The notes beneath the pieces are model-generated. The model was not told where the DNA came from, did no database searches, and saw only the letters and a list, made by a program, of their open reading frames with translations. This document shows positions 13,201 to 23,894 of a stretch of 64,000 bases of DNA, in pieces. The stretch lies in NCBI GenBank assembly GCA_940337035.1, contig CALNHX010007552.1, forward strand, positions 1 to 64,000, given 5' to 3'. Each line of letters opens with the position of its first letter. Position 1 is the stretch's first letter. The position numbers and the translations under genes were made by a program. This DNA comes from Agriotes lineatus (taxonomy: Eukaryota; Arthropoda; Insecta; Coleoptera; Elateridae).

Positions 13201-14634
13201 CTGTTGCCGTTCCGGCACCGGTAGCCTTGTTCACAATGAACTTTGTTACTATGACCTCAAATGTAGACGAAAAATACATTGGGCGCGTTCAGCCGGAGCA
13301 GCACTGTCTCAGCGGTCGCTTTTTGCTGACTTGCAGCAGCTGCGAACGGCTGAACGACCTTGGTTAGCGAGCGCTATGTTTACAAACAGAAACGTCAGTT
13401 ATGTTGAAATTGCGTAATGACGTATTTTTGCCAGGACGACAAAGGCTGCAAAATTTCCATTTAAATGTGGAAGAAAATAATGAGAATGCGGATGGACCTC
13501 ATGAAGAATTTTGAATTTGAGCATTTAACTCTTGTCAAAATTAGACTGAATTTTTTAAATTACTATTCTATCACATTTTAGTGGTTATTTGTTTCAATAA
13601 TTTCAAGAAACTACTGATTTTGAGAATATGGTCATTTTAATTTCTTAATTTTTTCGGTTTTCCAAAATGTGCCTCCACAATTTCGCCGTTAATGCAGAAA
13701 TGCAGCACGGTCATTTCAGGCTCCATTTTTAAAATTTAAAACTGCGCTTTGCGGTTATCTCCCACCACTCTCGCTGAGTAATCTAGCGGAAAGGAAGCGA
13801 AAATAAATTTGCTGGAAAAAATGGCAACCGCTGACCCAGCGCTGTCGCTCAGCAAGGCGTTCTGCGCAATCGCCAACGCAGCGCTGCCTCAGCGCTGTCC
13901 CGGCTGAACGCGCCCATATTGTTTCGATGAGGTACCTAAATTCCTTAATTAAGGCCGTGCCCAAATTATTTTGCCGCGTGCCATCAATGGTACGCGTGCC
14001 ATTGGTTCGCTACCCCTGAGTTATAGAATGCATTACTTTAATTTATTATAGCTCATAAAGTATGTAAATATTTTATTTTCGTCTGACGTTGATTGTTAAA
14101 TTATTTGTGAAAAAACATACAAGTAACACTTTTATAATTGCAGTCACACCACATCAAGATGCAACATTCCTGTACACAGACCCAGTGAACATAGTAGGCT
14201 TTTGGATAGCACTAGAAGATGCTACACTGGAAAATGGGTGCTTGTGGTTTGCCAGGGGTTCTCATAAAGGTGGGGTCCATAGAAGATACATAAGAAATCC
14301 CGACAAATCCTCAAATGAACTCTTAATATACAATGCCGCAGCCCCCCATTATCAGACGAGTAATTTCACAGCGGTTCCAGTTAAGAAAGGTCAGCAAAGT
14401 TCAACTACTATCAAATCAATAATATAATTCGTACAATATTAATCACTTTAAATTGCAGGAACTTGTATCTTAATTCATGGGCAAGTAGTGCACCACAGCG
14501 AAGCAAACAAGTCCGAGAAGTCTCGACATGCCTACACCTTCCACGTTATCGAACAGAAGAACACAAAGTATTCAGCAGAAAATTGGCTGCAGCCCACAGA
14601 AGGACACTCGTTTATGAGTTTATATAAAAATTGA
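1130..14634 (+). CDS. PHYHD1: Phytanoyl-CoA dioxygenase domain-containing protein (PHYHD1-like), 5'-incomplete, four visible coding exons
   Basis: Joining 1130-1273, 3458-3722, 14144-14389 and 14459-14634 gives one continuous frame ending in TGA (14632-14634), about 276 residues. The order matches animal PHYHD1, an Fe(II)/2-oxoglutarate-dependent oxygenase (established family knowledge). Visible landmarks are FNSDGFFVIEGFL at the start, KIGHALHEQNDVF and VVQSMYIFKNP in the second visible exon, the metal-binding HQD of TPHQDATFLYTDP, then ATLENGCLWF, LIHGQVVHHSEAN (distal metal His) and SRHAYTFHVIEQ (2-oxoglutarate Arg), and NWLQPTEGHSF at the C terminus. All catalytic residues are present, so the enzyme looks intact. 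Human PHYHD1 starts only about a dozen residues before the first visible exon; I could not find that first exon in 1-1129, so it is probably upstream of the window. The in vivo substrate of PHYHD1 is uncertain. The third visible intron (10.4 kb) carries a hAT element and a SINE remnant. Confidence 0.9.
1274..3457. other. Intron of the PHYHD1-like gene
   Basis: Bounded by GTAATG and TTTCAG. Apart from the hairpin at 1587-1708 I recognise nothing; the ORFs here are short and AT-driven. Confidence 0.75.
1587..1708. repeat. Hairpin MITE in the PHYHD1-like intron
   Basis: An imperfect palindrome with arms of about 55 bases. The left arm contains GTAAACC, GGCGGTAAAGTGAT and TTTTCCAGGCT; the right arm contains the reverse complement (AGCCTGGAAAATCACTTTAC, then CGCC and GGTTTAC). 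It sits entirely within an intron. A second inverted pair, TTATTTTTCATCC at about 1711 and GGATGAAAAATAA at about 2188, suggests it lies at the edge of a larger foldback element. Confidence 0.6.
3458..3722 (+). CDS. PHYHD1: PHYHD1-like exon (second visible)
   Basis: The acceptor is CATTTCAG ending at 3457. The donor is GTAG|GTACTG after 3722, leaving one base of a Val codon that is completed by TC at 14144. It encodes NKDKYFLDSADKISYFFE through NPGIGSV. Base composition is clearly richer in GC than the flanking introns. Confidence 0.9.
3723..12379. other. Long PHYHD1-like intron, mostly unassigned
   Basis: This intron carries only the SINE remnant at 4747-4857 and, further on, the hAT element at 12380. 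A slightly GC-richer stretch at about 7500-10280 has several open frames of 60-100 codons on both strands (for example 7539-7841 and 8127-8354). Read continuously it is broken by many stops and shows no domain I know. It may be an old mobile or viral remnant, or simply non-coding. Confidence 0.45.
4747..4857 (-). repeat. SINE remnant, 3' part of tRNA-derived family A
   Basis: It matches, in the same orientation, the block at 40432-40560 and, inverted, 29190-29305. Shared phrases are AGGCTGGTGCTTTATG, ACAATGCTCAACTTGCCCCG and GCGCGCCTTTCGTGCTTG. Only the body and tail remain; the tRNA-like head is missing. Confidence 0.65.
12380..14018. mobile_element. hAT-superfamily element (non-autonomous), 1.64 kb
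   Basis: The terminal inverted repeats are CAGGGGTGACGAACC and, inverted at the other end, CAGGGGTAGCGAACC. They are flanked by a perfect 8-bp TSD, AGTTATAG, at 12372-12379 and 14019-14026. An 8-bp TSD with CAGGGGT termini is characteristic of hAT transposons. No transposase frame survives inside. The element ends only 125 bp before a PHYHD1 exon and contains a second, nested inverted-repeat element at 13280-13916. Confidence 0.88.
13280..13916. mobile_element. Nested inverted-repeat MITE inside the hAT element
   Basis: Inverted termini TGGGCGCGTTCAGCCGG (13280) and CCGGCTGAACGCGCCCA (ending 13916) are exact complements. The interior has GC-rich ends and an AT-rich middle with no ORF. Flanking duplications are not clear, so the superfamily is open; PIF/Harbinger-like is possible. 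Confidence 0.65.
14144..14389 (+). CDS. PHYHD1: PHYHD1-like exon (third visible, metal-binding HxD)
   Basis: The acceptor is TTATAATTGCAG ending at 14143. The donor is AAAG|GTCAGC after 14389, which is non-canonical beyond GT but phase-consistent. It carries TPHQDATFLYTDP, with the Fe-ligating His (14152-14154) and Asp (14158-14160), and ATLENGCLWFARGSHKGG. Confidence 0.9.
14459..14634 (+). CDS. PHYHD1: PHYHD1-like terminal exon (distal His, 2-oxoglutarate Arg, stop)
   Basis: The acceptor is TTAAATTGCAG ending at 14458; the first two bases complete a Gly codon. It encodes GTCILIHGQVVHHSEAN, SRHAYTFHVIEQ and NWLQPTEGHSF, and ends at TGA. Confidence 0.9.
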
Positions 14635-15769
14635 GACTATTAAGGCTGTTTAGATAGTAATGTGTATCTACCGTCAGTTAAGGTTTTAAAAGTTAAACTA
14701 GGTCTGTAAGATTGAGGAAAAATAATATATTTGTCGATACAACTTTTTTGTATATTTCATTCACTATTTTTATTGCCTGCACTGGTTTTTGGTAGCTTAA
14801 GTGGGTTATCTTCAGAATATTTTTGATTTTTTTTAAATATTACAGTAATATTGCTATTACTTAGTGTGATTTTGTTTGATTAGAGCGGAACAGAGACGAA
14901 TTTAGATATGAAAACATCAAAGACATAAGCATTTAAAAAATAGCATAAAGGAAGCAGTGTAACAGGCACTAGGAGAAGAAGAGGAAAAAGCAGCCAATTA
15001 AAATTAGCATAGTTGAAAAAGCAATAAAATGCATAAAAGAAAAGAAAATGGCTTAGCACCAAATCGCAAGAACTGCAGAATTATAATGATGTAAAAAGAT
15101 TGGTACTGTCATTTGGGGTGAAGACGGACAATTTTTACAGTTTTCTGCTGATAACTTTTACTCCATTGGTGCTAAATATTATATATATTGCCGTGATACC
15201 CCTAAATTTTACACCCCCCTTTTTTTAATCGCTAATTACTTAATTGCTTATTAAGCCCTCGCACAAAAGGGGATGCCTAAGTGAAATTTACACCTCACCT
15301 GTACTTTTATTTTAGCTTACGAGGCACAGCCTTGGGATACCACAAACAGCTCTTATTTGTTTACTAACTAATCTGCATGTGACTCAATTTGAAATGCAAT
15401 AATCTCAGGGTTATAGAAATTTATTCAGATTAATTGATCTTATTTCGCGGGTTCCTAGAGTTTGATGGTCAAAGAGACGATTGCTTTGATTTAATCCTAC
15501 TTCTCAAATCATTCCTTACACTTTTATAACAGGAATAAAACCAAAATTTTCGGGCAATTCATGCAGCAGAATAACTCAGAGAACGTTACCAAATGCGAAA
15601 TACGGTCCTGGACTCCCTGCTGTGCGCCGGCGCGAATTCAACTTCCTACGGCCGTGGTCGAGATGTCATCAACAGGTGTTAGGTGCGTGTCGGCAACGGT
15701 TTGGTGCTTCTTTAGTGTTCCCCTCGTGTTATGCTGTCCACCTAAGGATGCTAGAACCCCTCGTCGACC
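14635..15769. other. Intergenic region downstream of the PHYHD1-like gene
   Basis: Contains the 3' flank of the gene. No clear gene or repeat was recognised; the open frames here are short and overlap on opposite strands. Confidence 0.5.
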
Positions 15770-16080
15770 AGGTAAGGTGATTTGACTAGTAGAACTCGTG
15801 TAGAAACCAAACAACACTTAGAAAAAACACTCGTTTTATTTTCAACGCTTGTCAAGTAACAACAACGTGATACAAATTCATCGGCTTATGACATAACAAC
15901 CCGCATATCAGCAGATAAGCCAAGCGAAGCCCCTCCTCAAGGGCGCGAAAAGGCTTATATAGAAGGGTTGAAACCCCCATACTCGGCTAATCCTCTCTAA
16001 TTGGACCGTAACATGCCACATGGTGCAAATTTTTTCCGTTGGGTCAATTAGGTTCAGTTTTGCGTCAAATGGCCGTTACA
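15770..16080 (-). mobile_element. LTR-like sequence, reverse orientation (tentative)
   Basis: On the minus strand this begins TGTAACGGCC at 16080, the same first ten bases as the solo LTR at 23895. A TATA-like CTATATAAGCC lies near 15960 and an AATAAA-type signal (GAAAATAAAACG) near 15840, in the order promoter then polyadenylation signal expected of an LTR. I could not define the 3' end or a TSD. Confidence 0.4.
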
Positions 16081-17445
16081 AACACGTCTAAATTGGCGGG
16101 AAATTTTGACAAAGATTCGTTACTGTCTGGACACTTGAAATATTGCTTGTCACTAGAATATATTGCAGGAAATAGCCCCCATTAACAAATACTGTATCTA
16201 TTGTGTAATTTCGCGGGCTTTTCTATGCACGCCACGCTCACAAAAATAGAGCGAGAAAAATTAACCTAGTAACTAATTAAATACAAACTTAAATCTATCC
16301 ATTTAGCTAATTTAATTATATGTACAGGTCGCTCTAATTAATATGCACCCTTGGCACACTTTTTGGACCATATCTTGTTGGAGGACCGCTAACAAACACC
16401 CCGTTTCGGATGCGTTTGGATTCCTGGCGAGCATGCACCTGGTGATTACGTTATATTGCTTTGGAGGAACGCTACCTGCAACGACATTCCGGCCTTATTT
16501 GTCCTTGGCGTTGAGATCCCAGTTTAACCCAGGTGTGATTAGTTTTTGTTGATGTTTCCAGCTATTACACGTGGCTATTGTTATTTCAGGAGAATTCGCC
16601 CTTGATTGGAACTGCTCCATGTTACTGCCTGCTACAGTGCCTGGAACCTGTGCAGGTGGTCCTTCCAGCTTGATGTCGACGTGGGATTACCGCGCACACA
16701 CACTGCATTACCCGTTAACCGGAAATACACTTGTCGCACTATATCACAGGTGTTTCGCACCTCCTGCGTGCACTTGCCCAATTATAATTTTGGTGTAATT
16801 GAATGCTCGTTTAATAGATTGATTTGAAACGATATTTGCATTATTTTGTGTTAGTTAATGACAATCTAACCCTTTGGCCTTGCTAAGAACTATTAAATTG
16901 TATTGGTTTATGATCACTGACGTTTAAATTACTGTTATAATCCTTTCACATTGAGTCACATGCCAGCAGTGTTTATATTTATTATTTAATTTGAAACATA
17001 TCGTTTTAACCTAGTGCTATTTGCTAACAAAATTAAAATGTTTGACCTTCAAAGGCTGTAATAATTCGTGGCCTGTAAATAACACAGCAATATATATCTC
17101 CTACAATGATGTGATCAAAATTTTTGAAAGTGTTAACCCCACTACCTTTATTTTTTGTTAAAGACTGTTCGCCATCACCTCTACGTGTGGGGTGAACAAA
17201 GAACACACCTTTATACACTTCTCTTTGGGCGAACTCGAAAAAAAAATGTTAAACAGAGAAGGGATGTCCGGTCCAGACTTGGTAAGAGGTTACACGTGTG
17301 AAAGTCGCTCCGAGTTAATAAGTGAAATTTGGCGAAAAAGTGACTATTAATATAGAAGTGTTAGTGTAATCAGGTGAAAGAAGTAAAAGAGAATACCATA
17401 CAATAAACAGATCTAAGGTAGGATTAGTATTAAGTAGCAAAACGG
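16081..17445. other. Intergenic region, no gene recognised
   Basis: Open frames of 61-75 codons occur on both strands (16343-16552, 16571-16798, 17033-17218) without recognisable domains, splice context or codon bias. I see nothing supportable here. Confidence 0.45.
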
Positions 17446-19735
17446 CAGGGCCGTAACTAGGTATAGGCCGAGTAGGCCCCTGCCTACAGGCGCAAGCGGC
17501 AAGGGGCGCCCAAATGGCACAAAAAAAAAGAATTTCTTTCGTACTAATAAAAAACAAATAAACAAATGGCCAATTTTACAAATAAATTACTTTGTAATAT
17601 TAACGATTTTAGACCAAATAATGCTAATTATAATAATGTGAATTGCGCCCATTCTGGTCGATACATTACATTGCTTTGTGCAATTTGCAAAGGAAATGTT
17701 ATATGTCTACCAGATTGAACAGCGTTTATTTTATAGTTTTCACCTATATCAATCAAAAAATTAGAATTATTAGCTTGTTAGCCCACTGCATAGGTGGCCT
17801 TTTTCTAATTTTTAAAATAGTTCCATTTTTAAAACAATATAGGTACAGCAGTGGCGACAAACTAACTTAAATTTTTAACAACTGTTGAAGCGGGTCCACT
17901 GATATTACATAATACATTCACTGCTTTGAGCTCATTGCTGATACAGTCGTCCATTGCAACAATCAGCAGAACACCACATACCGATTTTGAGAGCTTACTT
18001 GTTCCACTACTATGATATTTTCCACTACAATAATTTTTCCGGTAGAATTTGTTCAATTTAAAACACTTTTGCGACCTTACAGGATGGTAGCTTTTATTAA
18101 AAAAAAGAATAATCGAAATTGGCCTGATGCAAGGCTTATACTACGTGCCGACAGAAAAAGCTTCACGTTTTTAATATATTGAATATATTTTAAATATACA
18201 GAACCTTATTCTACGTTCACCTGTTACTACGCATAATTGTAATGCTACCTGGTTTATTTATAGTAGTTTAGCATTTATTAATTTTGCCCTTATAAATGGT
18301 AGCTTTTTGACTGGGCCAGGTTAGCTTTATATTTATACCTAAACTGATTTAAAGAAGGTGTTTCAACGTAAATAACATTTATTGTCGATTAAGTACAGTT
18401 GGAAACTAACTAAATAGATAGTTCATAAATATGTACAAAGTAAACTTTATTTTAACATAAATCTCTTCGGTATGGTGTAAGTAGGCAACCTCAATTGTCT
18501 CCCTGCTCGTCCGGGATTCACGGTATGGTGGTTCCTGGAACCAACAGGGAATTTTACTAGTGCTGGTAGACCTGTAACACAGTATTCAATTATTGACAGC
18601 TGGCGGTATTGTAAACAAACTTGAATAATTATAGTTTGCTTTAATTACCAATAACTAACTGAGGGTCAGGGAATTGGGATAATTTCTCGGAATAATTCTC
18701 GGATTAATTTTCTTCGAGTTTGGCGGAACAATTTGGTTTTATACGTGGTCGCTCTCCCTCTTGGGCATCAAGGCGGTAAAAAAATGCGTGCGGGACGATC
18801 TGTCGTGTCGTTTGTGCATCGCGACGAATCTCCGGCCGTGGGCAACCTGGAGCGCAAGTAACATAAAACGCGAAATTTTAAATGCTCATAATATTTTATT
18901 AGGACTAATTCGCATTTAAAATAGGAGCGAAACGTTACATAATAATATGTAATTACGTGTTTATATTGTATTATTTTAACATATTGATATGTATTTACGA
19001 GCTGTTGAGCGCACAACATAGGTGGTCTTATTCCCATTAAAATAATTTTTGTATTTTTAAAATAAAAAAGTTACAAAGAAAAATGTTTTCAACGTCTTTA
19101 ATATCTTCGTCAATGTCTTTAATACAGAAAGTGCGCTACCAGAAAAAACTGCCTTTGCTAGATCGAATTATGGTTGATGTCTTCAAAAATCTCTACAAAA
19201 TAGGTAAAAAATATCTTAATGCTGCTACTAATAGAGAAACGCTTAGTAAAGCGAATTACATGAGTTTGGAAATTAAAAATAAACAGTGCAGGCAGTGGGA
19301 TTTGAACCCGTGTTCACTGATAAATGGATATGCTTATCCTTGTGCTATACATGACGCAGTGGCGTTCCGATTTTGGGTACACCATATGTTTATATATAGG
19401 GATTTGTAAAATGTTCTACTGACTACATAATAATATGTACTTTTATAAAATTAAAATTGTGTTTTCTAATCTTGGTTTCTGCACTCATTTTATTTGTGTT
19501 GAATTTTCTTATTTTAACAGTTAGTTGTTTATTTTTAAAATGTTTTAATAAAAAAGGCTGGATTTATTTTTGAATATCTACCTGTTTGTTTGAATATATT
19601 ACATCATATATCTGGAGATAAATGTAGAAGTCATACAGTATCATTAGTATTTTTTGTCACATATAACGTTTTTGTACTGAGGGGCGCAAAAATGTTGGCT
19701 TGCCTACAATAAAAATTTGCCTAGTTACGGCCCTG
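17446..19735. mobile_element. hAT-superfamily element, 2.29 kb, decayed
   Basis: The left terminus is CAGGGCCGTAACTAGG; the right terminus CCTAGTTACGGCCCTG is its exact complement. The perfect 8-bp TSD CAAAACGG lies at 17438-17445 and 19736-19743. Subterminal GGGGCGC blocks are typical of hAT elements with zinc-finger MYM-like transposases. No intact transposase is visible; a 108-codon open frame at 19083-19409 runs through a tRNA-like relic and is not convincing as protein. The near-perfect ends suggest non-autonomous mobilisation. Confidence 0.88.
19278..19370 (-). repeat. tRNA-like relic (SINE head or tRNA pseudogene) inside the hAT element
   Basis: On the minus strand an A-box-like TAGCACAAGGATAAGC is followed by a B-box-like GGGTTCAAATCCCACTG at the right spacing. 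The acceptor arms do not pair well, so this is not a functional tRNA. Confidence 0.45.
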
Positions 19736-20111
19736 CAAAACGGAGGCGCTAATAAGCAGCTGGCCTCGACAGGTCGACCGCCGGCAGCTGCAGCACCCAG
19801 GAAAAGATACATAAACAACCAATATTCAAATATAAACATGTAGAGCCGTATTAAGGAATGTCAAAACTACATGAATCTCTTCGGTCCTATACAGTGGAGA
19901 AGGAACAGCAGTACAACGTGAGTGATATATTATAGTGAAATAAATAGAATGAACAGCGGCACTGATAAGAGCGGGTTAACGACGAGTCGACCGGGACCGC
20001 AGCCGCACCCTTTGACCCTTTGCTCGGTGCAGCAGTAGATAGTGACATACAAGCAGGACTGTATCGAGGAGCAGTAATATAAAAGAATTTAGTGTATACA
20101 GAAATAGGAAA

Positions 20112-20465
20112 ATGGAGAAGATACTGGAAGAGATCAATATAAAGATAAATAAACTAAATGTTTTAGACACGAAAACCGAAGATGGGAACAATAAAGTTGA
20201 TAAAATAAGCAACGAAATGAAACAATTAAGAACTCAAAATGAGGAATTAAAGAAGGAGAATGGAAAACTCAAGATAGAACTAAATTCACAAAACACACGA
20301 ATTAAAATACTAGAAAAGGAGATACGAAAAAAGAAAATTATAACACAAGGAGTACAAGGCAAAACCAATGAACCAGACTTAGAACTAAAAGAAAAATTGA
20401 GAGTACTCTTCAGAGAAATAGATGTCAACATGAAAAAAAATACTTACATGAAATTAGAAGATTAG
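20112..20465 (+). pseudogene. LINE ORF1-like coiled-coil protein
   Basis: A 117-codon frame opening with MEKILEEINIKINKLN. It is followed by about 70 residues of heptad-like charged sequence (NEELKKENGKLKIELNSQ) and then ELKEKLRVLFREIDVN. Coiled coil followed by a short conserved region is usual for LINE ORF1 proteins, which bind the element RNA. Homologous residues seem to continue after the stop (IRRLGKKEE-like in another frame), so it is truncated. Confidence 0.6.
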
Positions 20466-20559
20466 GAAAGAAGGAAGAGGAAAGTCAGAGGAATATACCG
20501 ATACTGATGGAGTTAGCAAAGGAAAAAACATCAAAGCAAATACTTAAAAAAATACAATT

Positions 20560-21270
20560 AGGGACCTGGAATGTAACGTCGATAACAGGAAAAGAATGCG
20601 AGGTAATTGAAGAAATGAAACAATACGACATTAAAATCCTGGGATAAAGTGAAACAAAGAAAATGGGATTAGAAAATAAACAGCTAGGAGATCACAACAA
20701 CCTATTCTGCTCAGGAGGACACCAAGATGAATAGCGAAGGAAGGAGTTGGTATAATAGTATCAGAGGAGTTAGATAAAAGAATAAACAAATTTGAGGCAG
20801 TAAATTCAAGAAGAATGGAAATGGAAATAGACGTAAAAGGAAAAATCAACATAATACAAGTGTATAGTCCTATAGAAGGAGCAGGAGAGAAGGAAGTATT
20901 AAACTTTTATACAGACCTACAAATTCTTTTAGACGAAATTAGAGAAGAAAACGAACAAATAATAATTATGGGAGACTGGAATGCTAGAATAGGAAACGAT
21001 GCCAACAGGGGGAAAGGGTGTAGGGGGATAGTCAATAAAAATGGGCAGAAAATGATAGAGTTCTGCCAAATAAATGACTTAAGGATAGGACAGTTACTGG
21101 GACCAACCAATAATGGATAGGTACGCATTTGTAGCAAAAGAAACGCCAGAAGTATAGTAGACTACATAGTGTATACACAAGAATTGAACAACAGAATACC
21201 AAAAATTAAAACAATACCAGAAGCAGAAATGAATACTCAGCATAGACTAATAACGGCAACATTACAAGAT
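20560..21270 (+). pseudogene. LINE endonuclease domain remnant
   Basis: LGTWNVTSITGKE at the start, IIIMGDWNARIGNDANRG at about 20965-21020 and SIVDYIVYTQ at about 21150 are the landmark motifs of the exonuclease-endonuclease-phosphatase fold that nicks target DNA. Frame changes occur near 20740 and 21118, with several in-frame stops. Confidence 0.8.
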
Positions 21271-21399
21271 ACGGAAATAATAATAGAAAAATTAAAGGAG
21301 TACCTATGAAATAATACAAATACAGAGATTAAGAAACGAGAACAAAATTCTAGGAAGGAGTAGATAACAAACTAGTAAAACAGGAACAACTCAATAGGA

Positions 21400-23100
21400 C
21401 CTGGACGTTAGAAGAAAGATGGCAAACCTTTAGAGAAATAATTTACAAAACAGCAAAAGAGATCTGCAAAACTAGAAAGAACAATGGAAATCAGAGAAAG
21501 AAAACGGCATGGTGGAGCAATGAAGTACGACAGACAGTTAAAAACAAGAAAACAGCATGGAAAACATACATGTTACAAAATATGAACAAGATAGAAAGGA
21601 CTATAGAGATAAGAGAAATAAAGCGAAGAAAGAAGTAAGAGAAGCTAAAAGGAAGAGCTGGGAGGAGTTTGGCAAAGACCTCGATCAAACATATGAAACT
21701 AATAACAGAAAATTCTGGAACACAATACAAAAACTCAAGGTAAATACAAAAAATAAAAGGTATAAGGAACGAGAATAACGAACTCAAATCAGAAGTACAA
21801 GGTATACTAGAAGTACCATGTATTACTCAAATAAATTCGAAACAAAACAAAGAGACAATGAGAGTTGAAGAACAATAGAAACCAAAGAAGATAAGATACT
21901 GGAAGATATAAAGAAAGAAGAACTAGAAGAAGCAGTGAAGGCATTAAGCTAGGAAAAGCAAGTGGACAAGATGAGATTGGGCCAGAGATGATAAAATATC
22001 TAGGGGAAAATGGAAAACAATGGCTCCTAAACATACTATGGAAAGCATGGCAGACGAAGGAAATCCTAAAATGTTAGCAAGATCATATAATAATCCCAAT
22101 ACATAAGTAGGAAGAATCCGCAAACTGCGAAAATTATAGAGCAATATGCCTATCATCCACACGTTTCAAACTATATACGAAAATATTAGAAAGGAAATTA
22201 AGAACAATTATTGATAAAAAATTAGGAGATGAACAAGCAGCATATATAGGACAGGAAGATAAACAACGGATAATATTCACATAATAAGAAACTTAATAGA
22301 GACAAAAGACGAAAAGGGGTAATTATTCAAACCTTCATAGACTTACTAGCGGCCTTTGACTCAATCCAGAGGAAAAGAATCTAGAACAATTATGGTGCCA
22401 AAGAAATTAATTCGGGTTATAAAGAGTATCTACATTAAAGTAAAGGGAGTGGTCAGGATAAATGGGGAAGAATTAAAGAAATTTAGTATGGATACAGCAA
22501 TAAAACAAGGAGATAGTCTGAGCCCACTATTTATAGTGGTAATGGATCGATTACTAAAGAATACCAGAAAAAAGGCAGTACCAGACTGTAATAGGATATA
22601 ACAGACTGATACCAATAACAATAAATTGATTGTCTCATGTATGCGGATAATATAGTTCTAGTATCGGACACACATAGAAAAATGAAGCAGCTAACGGGAA
22701 TCTAAACAGAAGAAATAGAAAAACTGGAAATGGAAGCGAACATCAATAAGTGTAAAACAATGATAATAAATAATAAAGCAGAAGAAGAAATAAGAGAAAT
22801 CGATATTAAAGGGAAAACATTGGAAAAAGTGACAGCATATGAATACCTTGGGAGTGTAATATCGGAAGATGGAAAGATAGACCTAGATATAGCAAATAGA
22901 ACAAACAAGAGGGTACGGATTTATTACGCACTGAACAAAATAATATTTGAAAAGACAGAAATATACACAGAAACGAAACTAAGAGTCTACAATGCAATAG
23001 TAGTGCCAACGCTGACATATGCAAGCGAGTCTTGGACAATGCAAGATAAACATGAAGGAAAAATCATTGCTGCAGAAATGAAGTACCTATCTTAGAAAAA
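21400..23100 (+). pseudogene. LINE reverse transcriptase remnant
   Basis: Motif A appears as TFIDLLAAFDSIQ (about 22330). KQGDSLSPLFIVVMDRLL (about 22505) matches the conserved GxxxSPxLF region. The catalytic motif reads LMYADNIVLV at about 22635, with Asn replacing the second Asp of the usual YADD. NKCKTMII, EYLGSVISEDG and YNAIVVPTLTYASESW follow in the normal order. Multiple stops confirm it is dead. Confidence 0.85.
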
Positions 23101-23424
23101 TTACAGGGAAAACAAAGATGGACAGGGAAAGGAATGAACACGTAAGACAAAGTGTTCAGCAAGAGGCAATCACAAAGAAAATTGTGAGGAATTATTAGTT
23201 AAATTGGTAGGGGCATAGGTATATTAAGAATGGACCAAAACAAATTAGTAAAGACGATAATGGAGACTGGTAGAATTGGGAAAAGAAGAACTGGGAGACC
23301 CAGAAAAAACTGGCTACAAAAAATAGAGGAATTAGGCAGAAGAAAGACAAGAGACGAGACGAAAACTTTGGCAAAGAACCGGAAGGGAGAAATTGAATCA
23401 GGAAATCACAAGATAATAATCTGA
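23100..23424 (+). pseudogene. LINE C-terminal tail remnant
   Basis: Lys/Arg-rich sequence containing GRIGKRRTGRPRKNWL. This RRTGRPRKxW phrase is typical of the extreme C terminus of many LINE polymerases; it is split from the preceding domain by stops. Confidence 0.7.
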
Positions 23425-23605
23425 CACCCTAAGAATATATGGATTCCCAACCAACAAAACATTTTTGTAATAAAAAATTATTGTAGTCATGCGTAGGATT
23501 TTGTAATATATTTTGGTGTTTGAATGTAAAGACTGCCATGACTTGTAAATATAGTTGCCTAATAGTACTTATACTTGGCGCACCGAACAAATAGAATGGA
23601 TCAGG

Positions 23606-23659
23606 CTAAGGTCACTAAATCACGTTAGCAGCGTAGCTAACGTGATTTAGTGACCTTAG
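23606..23659. repeat. Perfect 54-nt hairpin insertion
   Basis: Twenty-four bases from 23606 (beginning CTAAGGTCACTAAATC) are followed by the 6-base loop AGCGTA and then the exact 24-base complement ending at 23659 (ending GATTTAGTGACCTTAG). The sister arm near 28665 lacks it. The flanks GATCAGG and GAGCAGG may be a short duplicated target. Confidence 0.85.
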
Positions 23660-23894
23660 AGCAGGCAACCCAAATGGCGTGGCGGTTGTAATAGTTAGAA
23701 CTAATTCGAAGTGTCAAGTGTCATTAAATACTTTTGTGAGGTTATGATGTAAATATAAATTTCAACCAACTTAAAAAGCAAGCTTGACATTTGTGCAGTT
23801 GTAATTGAAAAGATTTAGGCCTGTGGCCTAACTTTTTCTAAATCTCATTGGCTGTGGCGTCAAAACCAGAACACGTTTCCCGATGCGATAGTAT

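Larger units (their letters stand above)
20040..23450 (+). mobile_element. Decayed non-LTR retrotransposon (LINE) with ORF1, endonuclease and reverse transcriptase remnants
   Basis: The order of remnants on the plus strand is a coiled-coil ORF1-like frame, an apurinic-type endonuclease, a reverse transcriptase and a C-terminal tail, the standard LINE order. Stops and frameshifts interrupt every domain, so it cannot make a full protein. It is A-rich on the sense strand. The 5' end lies just right of the hAT element ending at 19735 and the 3' end just left of the inverted duplication starting near 23575; neither end has a TSD that I can see. The clade is not resolved. Confidence 0.85.

Noticed and set aside
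14880..15062. Hydrophobic 60-codon minus-strand frame as a membrane peptide
   Set aside because: The hydrophobicity follows from AT-rich composition; there is no other support.
16590..16602. GAATTCGCCCTT, a string seen in cloning vectors, as a sign of vector contamination
   Set aside because: The neighbouring sequence shows no further vector match that I recognise and is continuous insect-like DNA; twelve bases alone are not evidence.
19278..19370. A functional tRNA gene
   Set aside because: Box-like motifs are present but the acceptor stem does not pair and it is inside a transposon.
20112..20465. The coiled-coil frame as a host structural protein
   Set aside because: It is directly followed in order by LINE endonuclease and reverse transcriptase remnants and fits ORF1.
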